Assembly (NCBI RefSeq): GCF_964199755.1
Contig: NC_133897.1
Location: forward strand, 69,000,661 to 69,064,660
DNA from: Larus michahellis
Taxonomy: Eukaryota; Chordata; Aves; Charadriiformes; Laridae
Length of the DNA: 64,000 nucleotides
Direction: 5' to 3'
The stretch's first letter is position 1, and each line of letters begins with the position of its first letter. The notes beneath the pieces were generated by a model. That model searched no databases. It saw only the letters and a program-made list of their open reading frames with translations, and had not been told where the DNA came from. Of the stretch, positions 34,616 to 46,600 are shown in pieces. The position numbers and the translations under genes were made by a program.

Positions 34616-37533
34616 GTGCTTGAAGTCAGTTATGTACAGAAAAAGGAGTCAATACAGTTCGCCGAAGCCTCTGCACTAAAGACAGCGCTTGGAAAGCTTA
34701 CGTGAAAGCTTCCCAAACAGCCGCACCAACACATTTCAGTCCTGACCTAATGCAACTACATCTTGCTTGAAAACATCAGCATCCATGTGCCTTCATGCAC
34801 TGGGCTTTCCTGGGGTTTATCAGCCAAGGTAGGTGAGCCGTTGTTTTTTTTCCACTGTATTGCTCAGTTTAGAGGTTTTTTACATCTCTACCTGCTAAGC
34901 AAAAAGGCTGCAAAAAATTGAGTTAAACCCCCCTCAAAAACATTACAAATCCCATTAATTTTCTCACCTTCTCATGCCTTTTACATCCGTAGTTGAAGTC
35001 ACATACAGAGCAAGAACAACTGTTAGAAAATTACGTAGAACCAATTAAACCAAGCTAGCATCGCTGGCCTGCATAATTTTAATTTATGTACCTTTTTATT
35101 TCCATTTTTGACTTGTTAGTCCTGAGTAAAAATGTTCACAGCTACAGTTACTGTCTTTTCAACCCCTGCCAGTACAGTGATTTATCTGGTGGCACCTAAG
35201 GAGCTACTCACTGGATGTTACAGAGAGGTTAAAAAACCCCAAATAAGCAACAGTTTGTGACCCGATATAGAAGGATTTCGTGTTCCCTCTACAGACTGAG
35301 AGAAGCCAGGGGAGAACTACGCCCTCAGAGTTCAGAGACAAGTCCTAAGAAAAAACACAAATAGGGGGCATAAGAATTTTACTCCTTCCTTCAGTCCATC
35401 ACAGGACACCAGGCTTCCACACCCTTTACTAACCCGGCTACTTACTGTGATGCAGGTTAGCCCATGCTTTGTCTTGTCTTCTTGGGGCGACGAGAGAGAA
35501 AGCAGAGTCCAGTTTACGAGGAACCAACAACCAGTCTGGTGATTTTTACCAGCATTTGAACCCAGTCCTTTTGACAACACAAGGAGCTGTTAAACTGCAG
35601 CTGTATCAACGCGTGTTGAAATAGTGGCAGATGGCACGCGCAAGTGTGCATTACCAACAGGCCTGCTTTTCCCCTTACTGAAACTGCATGCGTTTTGGGC
35701 CTAAATTAATTGTTAAGGAATACCCAAGATAAGTAGCTGCATTTCAAAGCCTGTTATCGCTTACTTAAAATAAGGGAAACATTTCTGGTTACTGCCAATT
35801 TAGAGGTGGTACTTCACAAGAGATGGAGGTATGCTTTTTGCTTTGAAAAATCTGTTCTCTGCAATTAAATATGGCCTTAAAAAAAAAAAAATCCATCAAA
35901 AAGGCCACCTTTGGGGTGGATTTTTCTTTGACATTTGAAGTCAGATTCCTAAATCTGCAGCTCAGAACCAGAATTTTTGATGAATGCTGTCATCCCTAAA
36001 GCTGAAAATACTGTTCTCTCTAAGGCAGGCCATTACATGAAGGAGTATTTGACAGAAACACTTGAAATGCGAATGCCCCCAAAATAAGTACATATATGTG
36101 ATAGAGAAAACTAATGGAACATACGTGGGGTGGAGGTGAGGCTACCGTGGAAAGCATGTCACTTTTCCCTGTGTTTGTCTCCTTTTGTGTGAGCATTAAA
36201 ATCTCACCGTAGGTTTTTGGCACAAAATATATATTAAATTAGCAAGTTTAGGAATTCTTACAGTTTTCAGTAAGGAAGAACAAATGCGAGGAAAGTGTCA
36301 AAAGTCCACCCTGTAACAGTGAAAGTCTCTTAATTCCTGCTGTTCCTATTGGTTTGTTAATGTGCTTCTGCTCAGCCCAAATGTTTCTGCTTTAAGGTTG
36401 TTCTTTATCTCCACTCTTCCAGCTGCTGGTTGGGATTTTTTCAAAACTGCAGGAACCTAGGCAAGATACAAAATGGCCTGTGATTACACGAGAAGCTGCT
36501 CTATATGCAGCAGAAAGAAAGTAAAGCTTCACAGAGGCCTGAACCCTGGTATTTCTCCTCTTATTTTCAGAACACTGTCTCCGGCTTCTCCCTTTCAGTA
36601 CATTTCTCCAAGCCACAGTCAGTATGTGCTGGACTTGGTTTTGAGCAACGCTTGAGGATAACACAGTTAGTTGTAGCCGTAGGCAACAATCCACAAGGAA
36701 CTACTTCCATCTGCCTCTCAGTGGCAAGGGAGGGGAGGGACAAAGGGGAGTTTATCTGAGTCTCCCTTTCTTTTGTCATTTGTAGCAACTTAACTTTTGA
36801 ATCCACTGATAATCCCCATCATAAGACTACAGAACAGAGGCAGACAATACAGTCCCCCCAGCTTTGGCAGGAAAGTGTAGTCAACAGGGAAAAAGACCCA
36901 CACAAAATCTTGCTAATCTGAAGATGGTCTCCTTGGAAATCTTCATGCAGCTCGGTACAATAGGGCTCGACGATGCCATCAGCATCAATGGCAAAGACAG
37001 CTGCTATGCACATGAGGAGCCGTCACAAACTTCAGATTGGGGGTCAGGACATCAAAACCCACGGCATCATTCTCCAGAGAGATGTTACAGCTAGTACCTG
37101 TCCATTGTCCTTTTATCTTTACCTTCTCTTTTACAAGACAAGGACTAGAGATCCAGAGTTAGCACCTGGGTGGGAGGAGGAGGGCAGCATCTGTTATATC
37201 CCTCTCTATGAACAGACAGCTGCGGCAGCTGAGAAGGCAAATTACAGCTGCTTCTACCATTACCCTCACCTTCCCCTGGGCTGCCAGGTGAAAGTAAACA
37301 CAGCACGTCTCAAGGAACAGCCCACAGCTTCACTTCTGGCAACAGTGAGCAGTATCTTACTGCTCAGGTGTATTCTTGCCAGCGCTGGGGCTTCCCACCT
37401 CATTCAATCCAGCTCCTTTGTCACGGAGCAGACACTGAGCTGAATCCCCCCATGCTCTGTGGCTCACCCCTCTACAACGGCTTATTTCCTGCTTTAGAAA
37501 CAGACTGCACATGCAGAGTCTGGAGAAGAAACC

Positions 37534-37665
37534 CTAGCCAGTCATACATACGTGAGGAGGTAGTGGAGGTTCTAGGTGCCGCCCAAGGAAGGAAAGCAAG
37601 CGTCGCCATATCAGACCGCTTCCCAGAAACATAATCCCTGTCACCAGCCAAAATATCCTCGGGTC
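37534..37665 (-). CDS. MRS2: MRS2 last recognised exon, second membrane helix and stop
   Basis: Encodes [37 protein letters not shown] and then HVCMTG followed by TAG. Up to PLPP it follows the family closely. The last six residues do not match, and human MRS2 continues for about 40 more. A GTATGT sequence on the minus strand (37546-37551), right after the PPH codons, could be a donor to an unfound 11th exon, in which case HVCMTG is intron read-through. The acceptor is a CAGTAG pair; only the second AG avoids an in-frame stop. Confidence 0.85.
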   Translation of the reverse strand, partial: DPRIFWLVTGIMFLGSGLIWRRLLSFLGRHLEPPLPPHVCMTG

Positions 37666-40600
37666 CTACTGACAGAACATTCCCATTAGTCATGCAACTC
37701 TCTCTTCAGAAAAGGGATCATCCAAAGACAATCTCTCACTCCCCACCAGTGTTCTCTTTTATGGGAGGAAGTGGTAAACTCTCTACCACCAACAGCCAAG
37801 CCCTACCTTGGAAAAAGGGCTGTTTCACAGCAAAGCATTTTATTTAGGAATCACCCTAGTGTATTCTATTACTGTCCCATGCAGTTTTCCTTCCTTCATC
37901 AGAAGTCTGGAAATGCAACCCTTCTATTTAATGGATTTGGAAAGGAAGAAGTCTTTGCTTTATTTTGGTTATTTTTTATTTTAAAGATAGCAGGTGCAAT
38001 TGTAAATTTGTACCCCCCAGTCTGCACCCCCTCAGTCTAGGTATAAACATGTAATTGACAGTAGAGTATTTCCACTGGTGCGCTGGAAATGCCCTGGCTG
38101 CTTGCCAGATACCCTTCTATCTGGAAGACAAAGCTGGTCTTTTCAGAAGAACAGACGATCATTAAAGAAACCTTAATACTGCTTTAAAGTCAGTCCTCAT
38201 ACAACCACAAATTTGTCTTCCCATTTCTTTACTATGGACATTGCATAGAAAAAAGGCTGCAATACCATGCAGTTACCCATACAGTAATTTGCTCACAAAA
38301 AAGTAACTGCATGAACACATGAATCACTGCACTAAATTACGTTCACATACTAATATAAACCTGGAGCTTTACCTATGGAAAGAATGAAGTTGTACTGAAT
38401 ATAAAATGCACTATAAGAGTATGGTCCGTGTTTTATGTCACTGATATAAGCAGCACTCGTTCCTTACCTCTTCAAGAGATGACTCCAAGTTCATACCAAA
38501 TGCAACTCCTATGAGTCCAAAGAGAGAGAGAGAGAACGTCCCCATAGTCAGCTGCAAGTTCAGTCTCATCATCACATTACGGTGGCTAAAGAAGGGAGAA
38601 ACATCTGTAAGGGGAACCCAAAAAATTGGATTTGCTGCCTAAATTCTCAAATTCCATACAGCTTGCCCTAAAACCAAATAGTGAAAGAGAGGAAATCATG
38701 CTGGAAATTAGGCAACCCAGTATAAAAGGGGCTATAGTTTTGAAACTGCTGCATCAGGATACCTCTAAGGCAGCAGGTTCTGCTTAATCATCAGACTTCC
38801 CAGCATTGCTCACTTCTTAGAGGTGCATATACACAGAGTAACAGTAAATTTTCACGGAAATTTGTGTTCTTTCACCATGAACTGTCTGGAATTTATATGT
38901 CCATATTCACAAGAAAAGAAAATTTACTGTTACTTTGCAAATTAATATACTTTAAAAAAAGTAGAGTTGGTAAATGCTGCAGACTCTAAACTTGAGCCTT
39001 TTTTGGCTCAGTTGCAGCCAAATTCTCCATTTTGGAGAATTCCATATTCAGGTCTTCCCCAAAAGGATTTTTGTGGTTTCCTGATGCAGCATCCACCGAT
39101 TGCTTCTACAGATAACTCCTCAGTAAAGAGGAGAAAGAACATTAAACACTGACCTCGAAGACAGAATGGCATGTGCTTGCTAATGGAAGCTAGAATTATT
39201 TTTCAGTAAGAAAGCTGACTAGTAGTGAAAACTGTCGCATACAGAGAGAGAGAAAATACTCGCTCCAAAGTTATTCATTTTTCTATCACGCCACAGAGTG
39301 ATAATGCAACTTGTACTGAACACCTGAGTAGCCCAGCCAGACTCTTAAATCATTCAGTTTTGCTGAATTAAGAGTAAACTTTCCCGAGTAGAATTTTATT
39401 TTGCCCCTAAATTTGCAGAAATTTCCTTTAGTGAATAGCTCCCCAGAAGGATCTAGGAGAGGCTTGGTTTCTCCTGCTAGGGAAAACTGATGCCTAGCTA
39501 GAGAGGTTTTACACATGCTAATTAGTGTGTCTTGTTGCTTTGCTTTATCCAGTTCACTGATAAGAAAAGCGCAACACAGTTTCTTGTGCTGTGACTGCAA
39601 GTCCATTCAAACCCTCATGGAGATGGAATTCCCCAACTTTCTTTGTAGGCAGATTTGAGAAAGACTAGAAAGCATTAAATTCTGCTTAGCTTTTGATAGT
39701 TCAACAGATAGGGCAGCTAACCTGTCCAGGTTGATAAAGATTATGCTTTCTGAATCATCAATCAGTACTCTGAGCTCACGAGCTTCATTTGCAAGATCTT
39801 CTGCTTGTCTGTAATAGTTCTCCAGCAGCAGCTCCATTTCCTCTGCATGGTCAATCCCAGATGTACTCTCCTCACTGTGAGCAACAATTTTTATTTTTCT
39901 GGTTAGCTACATGTTCGATAGAAGTGTACTATTGATGTATTAAGACAAGGCACATAAGTTGTGGGGAGGAACTGACAATAGTGCTGTCTGACACTAGATC
40001 TCAAAATCCAATCCTTCCAGTGAGGAACTTCCATCAATACCAACAGCTTAAAATAAAAGGCATATTTGTATATCTATGAGCTGATCAGCATAGGCAATCA
40101 ATTATTTTGAATAGAACAGTTAACATTTGATATGCTCAAGCATACACACTACCACAAATCCTACTTTTTAAGATACTAAAATTTTATAGTTATATAAATT
40201 CTATATTATTTATAAAGTTTATATTACTGTAAATGTTTATATGAAGTTATTATGAAGTGTTGATAATCTTGAAAGGAGATGCTTAATTTCTTGGTGCCCT
40301 CAAGCGGTGGAAGCTGGTAACACTGCAGTCAAAAACTCCAAGAATAAAACATAACCAAAAGTCAATACACAAACAATTATATGGTGGGGGAGATGTTTTA
40401 GGTGTATGTTAAAATAGTTGAGTTGTAAGGTGTTTCAGCTATACACAGTAATTGCTGCAAAACGTTTTGGGAACATGAAGCAACTGAATCACTTGCCAAA
40501 CTGTTGGAATGCTATTTGGTTTGTTACGTTGCACTGTTACTTTTTTGTGTGTGTGTTTTGTTTTTATTCTTTATTTGAGAGGGCGGGCTGGAATAGGGAC

Positions 40601-43600
40601 ATACACAAAAGTTACAAAACCCACCCTCATTCTCATTTCACTTTCTACATGTTAAAAAAAAGTGTTTGCCCATGGAAGAGGGGTTGGAACTAGATGATCT
40701 TCAAGGTCCCTTCCAACTCTGACCTTTCTATGATTCTATTCTATGATTCTAAGAGCGAGCATCAAATGGAAGATGCTGCTCTCCTAAGTGAAGTCTGTTT
40801 GAGAGACTTCCATGTTACTTCATGGTCCAGCTTCTGTTGCAGCAGCCTTCTCTGGGACAGGTACGTATGCTTCTGGCGGTGTACTGAATTGTTCCGTGTA
40901 GATGGAAGCTGAGGCACCTGAGATCCAGAGGATCTTGGAAACTAGCAGCACCACCAGGAAGATTCTTCATAGCTTTTGTGGTATGACCTCATTTCCCTAG
41001 AGAGACTAAACTTTTTAAAGAATCTCCTCCTGGCATTGCTGTTAAAGGAACCTCTCCAAAATCGTTTTCCAAGAAAATAAGTGACGTGTCTTAAGAACCA
41101 ACCCAGTAAGCTCCCTGAGGACCTTTAACGGTGCCCCTGGTTTCTCTCTTATGGGGCAGAAACTTTGAGTTAGCTAGCCTTTCAGACCTTAAGGTTTTTA
41201 CTGCATGCAGATGAGAGGAGCTGCAGACTTGGAAGCCTCACAGCACTATCTGCTGTAGTACAGATTCAGCTCAAGGTCTTATTTGATGAGTGTCTTTACA
41301 TCAGCTCCCTTGTGGATATACAAAGGGAACAACAGGCATACGGACTTGAAAATAACTGCCACCTGATCTGCTTTCATTAACTAGCCTCCATCTGTCTCGT
41401 GAGTCTTTGACAGTCTGCCATCCCTTCACACAAAGATACCTCCTCCTCCTGTCTCCTCCTGTCTCCTCCTGTCTTTCTGGGCTCATCTCACCATTCCTGC
41501 TGCAAATGATCTCTGATGGCACCTATGTGCCTAACTGGGCTCCTCCACACCTTGTCAGGCTTCTGGAGTTCATCAGATACCACACACCACTTGCATCAAC
41601 CCTGGAGGCCAAAAGAGCTGCCCACACGCTGCCAGCCTGCCTGTGTACATGCTGTCATGGCTTGTGTTTCGTGGTGTGCCTCATGCATGGACTGCCTCAC
41701 TGCGTTCCGTAGCACAGCTCCAGTGCTCTTTACACAACCTCCCACCCCCTCTCCCATCCTTGTGCAAAGGTGTCTGAAAGAAGGGATGTCTTCAGGTTTC
41801 TCCTGACGTAAGAGCGTAAGATGATCTTGGTATCTTTCCTGGATGTTCCCTACACATTGGTTACCCTGAGGCAAGAAGAGATTTGCCAAGCAGCTTGTAT
41901 TTGGTGGCCTTCTATGAGGTCACAACATCAATAGACAAGGGGAGAGCAACTGACATCATTTACCTGGACCTGAGCAAAGCCTTTGACACTGTCCCGCATG
42001 ACATCCTGGTCTCCAAGCTGATAAAATACAGGTTTGATGGACTGACAATTCAGGGGATAAAGAACTGGCTTGGCAGCCGCACCCAAAGAGTGTCTGTCAA
42101 TGGGTCCATGTCCAAGTAGAGTCCCTCAAGGATCAGTACTGGGACCGGTCTTGTTTAACATCTTCGTCAGCGACATGGACAGTGGCACAGAGTGCACCCT
42201 CAGCAAGTTTGCCAACGACACCAAGCTGTGTGGGGCGGCTGACACGCTGGAGGGAAGGGATGCCATCCAGAAGGACCGTGACAGGCTGGAGAGGTGGGCC
42301 CATGCCAGCCTCATGAAGTTCAACAAGACCAAGTGCAAGGTCCTCCATCTGGGTCGGGGCAATCGCAAGCACCGATATAGGCTGGGCAGCGACTGGCTGG
42401 TGCTGGTGGACGAGAGGCTCAACATGAGCCGTCAGTGTGCACTTGTAGCCCAGAAAGCCAATCGTATCCTGGGCTGCATCAGGAGAAGCATGGCCAGCAG
42501 GTCGAGGGAAGTGATTCTCCCCCTCTACTCCACTCTCGTGAGACCCCATCTGGAGTACTGCGTCCAATTCTGGAGCCCCAGCTACAGGAGAGATATGGAC
42601 GTGCCTGAATGCGTCCAGAGAAGGGCCACGAGGATGATCAGAGGGCTGGAGCACCTCTCCTATGAGGACAGACTGAGAGTTGGGGTTGTTCAGTCTGGAG
42701 AAAAGACGGCTCCGAGGAGACCTTATCTTAAGGCGGCCTACAAGAAAGCTGGTAAGGGACTTTTTAGGAGGTCGGGTAATGGCAGGACTAGAGGGAATGG
42801 ATTAAAACTAGAGATGGGTCGATTCAGACTGGACGTTAGGAAGAAGTTCTTCACCATGAGGGTGGTGAGACACTGGAACAGGTTGCCCAGAGAGGTGGTG
42901 CAAGCCCCATCCCTGGAAGTTTTTAAGGCCAGGCTGGACTGGGCTCTGAGCAACCTCATCTAGTGGGAGGTGTCCCTGGCCATGGCAGGGGGGTTGGAAC
43001 TAGATGATCTTTAAGGTCCCTTCCAACCCTAACAATTCTATGATTCTATGATTCTATTAAGTCCAAAGGAAGGCCGTGAGCAAAACCAGGACGAAGACCA
43101 GCAGCTGGCTCAGGAGCAGTCTGGAATTCAGAGCACTCCCGATATTGCTCCAGCAGATGCATTAGAAATGCAAAGCCAGTGCTGCTTCTGGAATACTGAG
43201 TTACTGGTGCACATTTAGACTAAGCTCTGCAGGGAAGGAACTACCTCCTGGTTTCAAACATACATGTTATCTGATACACATTATATTTTTGCTTTTTAGT
43301 TTTTGTTAAAGTGACTGGTGCTGCTGCTGCTGTGTCCAGTCTTTCACCAGAATTTGAGAGTGCAATAGGACTATTTCAGCATGTACATTTTTCCTGAAAT
43401 GCTGCTCTTCAGGTGCACAAGAAGACTGCTCCAGGGCCTCTTTCCTTCAGGTTCTGCTGGTGAGCAAAAAGCTAGAAGCAAGGTGTTCAGAACACTTCTA
43501 ACAAAGGAAGTGTGGTGTCTGACCTATTCTACACAAGCTTTAAAACCTGCCTCTTCATTTCTTTTTGTGAAAATGAAGAAAATTCTCCCAGAAAGTGTTA

Positions 43601-46600
43601 ATTTGCATTGAAAAATAACATCTACTTTTTTTCCTCCTGACATCCTGCTCCCATCCTATTACACACCAGATGAGCTGGCCTGTTATGCCAAGAACTATTT
43701 GAAACTGCATAATATGACCAGTGCTAATGAAGTCCCTCTCCAAAATGGCAAATACACTGATTTCCAAAGCAGCACACATTAGGGCTTAAAAAAATTAGAA
43801 AGCCTTTTTCTTTCTACTTTTTGGCAGGGAACACCCAGCTTACTGGTCGAGTTCTCCTTAAATGCAACACACTGTTAAAGAAGCATGTGGTTTCAAAATA
43901 TACATACAATACTTGTGGATCAGTCCATTTAGATAGACAGAGCTCTTCTATTAACTCTTCTTCATCTAAGATCTCCAGAATAGTTTCTTTGAAAACTTTA
44001 AGATCTGTTTCCAGTTCTGACAAGCTGAAGAAAGAACAGGCAAAAGGTCAAGTAATCCCCACTGGCACCAGTGCACAAAGGTAATCTCTAAGTGAGTTTG
44101 CCACCAGCAGACAGAGTGGCCAGGGAAGGCTTCCCTGCAGGGTTGTAAGAGTTCCTTCAAAAAACTCTCTACAGGCCACACACTTAGAAGTGGTAGTGAT
44201 CTGTCTGGGGACCAGGGAGCTACAGACACACACTAAAAGGGATTCAGATGTGTTTTCTGGACATATTCGTAAGTTGGAAAAAACAAGCACTCCATAAGCA
44301 CGTGGCAAGTGCGTATTTGTACTGTCATATCAGAGAGGCTAAATCATGAAGGTACCAGTGTATTACTACTAGTAACCTTAAAGCATAGATCCAAAGGCTA
44401 ATCTTGTTTTACTTAATGGGGAACATTTTCATGACATCATTTTGTTCTCTTAGGTATTATTTTGTTCTGTCAGATGCTATTTAAGAAGCTTGACTGTATT
44501 TCTGACAGTTCGGAATAGATTTCCCTTTTCCTGTTTCTCCCCATATCACTAGGTATTTCGTACACCAATTTTTACATTTACAAATAAGATGCACAACCCA
44601 GCATTACAGTAATCTAGGAAATTAATATTAGATACAGTTTTTCTAACACTTCATCGCACATAATTTTCTATGGTCACCTTCTAGTCTCTTCACGGCTTAC
44701 TCTTATTTACCTCTTGCCATTTTGCAGGAGAATGTGTAGTTTACTCCTATCCACAGACAAAAGCTTGGGGTCCACTAGAGCTTCCAGTGTCTCAAGGATC
44801 TGAGGCTGCAAAGTGTTAAGTCTCCCCTGCAGTTTGCTGATCTAGATAACAACATGATCCTTCATAAGAATTAAAGCAATCCCTTTACAATGACTTGGGC
44901 AACTCACTCCTGCCTCTGAACACAGATTCACAGTAATACGCAGTTAACACAATCTGCTTTCCAATACCCAGGAGATACTTGCTATAGGGACACCACTTAC
45001 AAGATTAAGCCACTGCAAAATACAGTATTTTATAAACGTGATTTGCACTGAACTGAAACCCAGTGCCAACCACACCAAACACTCTTTGTCTAGAAATGTC
45101 ATATTACCAAGCATAGATTTTTAAGCATAGCTCGAAATCATTATTTGACTCCTGCCCAAGAGGACAAAAACCTCAGATCTTTTGTGTGACTTCCATTTCA
45201 GCTACAGTATGTCTCTAGAAAAGCACTCTGACTTGTTTTTTAATTGTCCAAATGATGGTGAAGCCATCACATCCAATTAGCACTTTCTTGGGAAGGGAAT
45301 GGGAACACAAATACAACAAAACCATAAAAACTAAAGGAACAAAAATGAAACCCAAAAAAGAGCTCCTACAGTAAAAGCGGAATACATATACAAATGTGTA
45401 TGCATAAATATTAACACAAGAACAAAATCATACTGTCCTTTCTATGAAGCAACAACTTCCAAAACAATTTAAATATGAGGTAACTCACCCGGTACTGCAG
45501 GATTGCTTCTATGGCTCGGAATTCAAAGGGCAGGGAATATGTAACTAGTTGACCTTCCCCAGCCAGCTGAGATGCTAGTTCATTGAAGAGCCAATGTTCC
45601 AGATTTAAATTACGATAATCTAGTATCAGAAGAAACTCTGGTGTTATGACAGCCTTCAAGAACTGAAAAAGACAGTACATGTAGGAGTCGGGAAAAAAAA
45701 AAACTCTCTGAAGATTTCTCACAAATCTATAGTGCATTTGATAATTTAGGCTTCAGTAAAGCCCCTCTTCAAATGTCTTTTCAGGCAGGAAAATAACAGA
45801 ATCTCATGCTAACTGCAAACTCGTGGCTTGCCCATGGTTCAGACACAGCACTGTGCTAGTGGTGGTATAACTGAGAGGAGGCTCCTTGTAAGATTATACT
45901 TCTATAACAATGTTAGTAATGTTTCTCCTGTGCTCAACTAGGAAAACCGTAATGAATATGTACTGTTGGTAAACGCATACCTCTAACTGCTAGGTAGAGC
46001 TCCAAAGATACATTTACTGCCAGACTGCATGTCATAGAGAGCTGGTATTAAAAGAACCGTGCGAGAAAATGCAAGTGCAAGGCTAAGACATGGATCAAGT
46101 TTACACTCAGCTATAGGGAAGCCATTACCTCCATTCTCATGATGATCCTGTTGTTCCTAGTTGCAATGCTCATTAGGTGTTGAAATCTTAGATCTCGAGC
46201 TTGAAGACCCAATTCCTGGTACAATTCTGTTTTCTTCTTTTCTATCATAAAAGTATTTTTAGACAAAGGCATTTAAGGGACAAGCATATATGCTGTGAAA
46301 TTACGTTTTAGTGTGTCTCTAAGTCCCGCAAAAGAAAAAAGGAAGCTGTGCTATCTTTAAAACAGTTTTCTCCTATTGATTCCTCAATGCAATTTATTTT
46401 CTACGAAGTTTAGAAGACTGTATCTTCAGTGGAAAGAGAAAAAAACTAGATATAAGTGAAAAAGTTGGCCATGACAATTAATTTCACATCAGAAACCAAG
46501 TGACTCGTTTGAAAAGCACATATAATCCTACAAGAAGCAAAAGGCAGCGAAAGTAGCATGCTGGTCGAAAGGGAAAAGACAAAGTAAAAATGACCTTCCT

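Larger units (their letters stand above)
33154..37533. other. Convergent intergenic region and 3'UTRs of GPLD1 and MRS2
   Basis: 4.4 kb between the two stop codons. It should hold both 3'UTRs. No coding exon, CR1 copy or RNA gene was recognised. There is an A-rich run at 34144-34160. Open frames on both strands at 36392-37443 overlap one another and match nothing known. I searched by eye for a missing C-terminal MRS2 exon here and did not find one. Confidence 0.6.

Noticed and set aside
36973-37443. 156-codon plus-strand ORF opposite the MRS2 3' end
   Set aside because: Antisense to a likely 3'UTR, overlaps other frames on both strands, no family resemblance.
42133-42654. 173-codon minus-strand ORF in MRS2 intron 7
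   Set aside because: It is the antisense of the CR1 reverse transcriptase frame.
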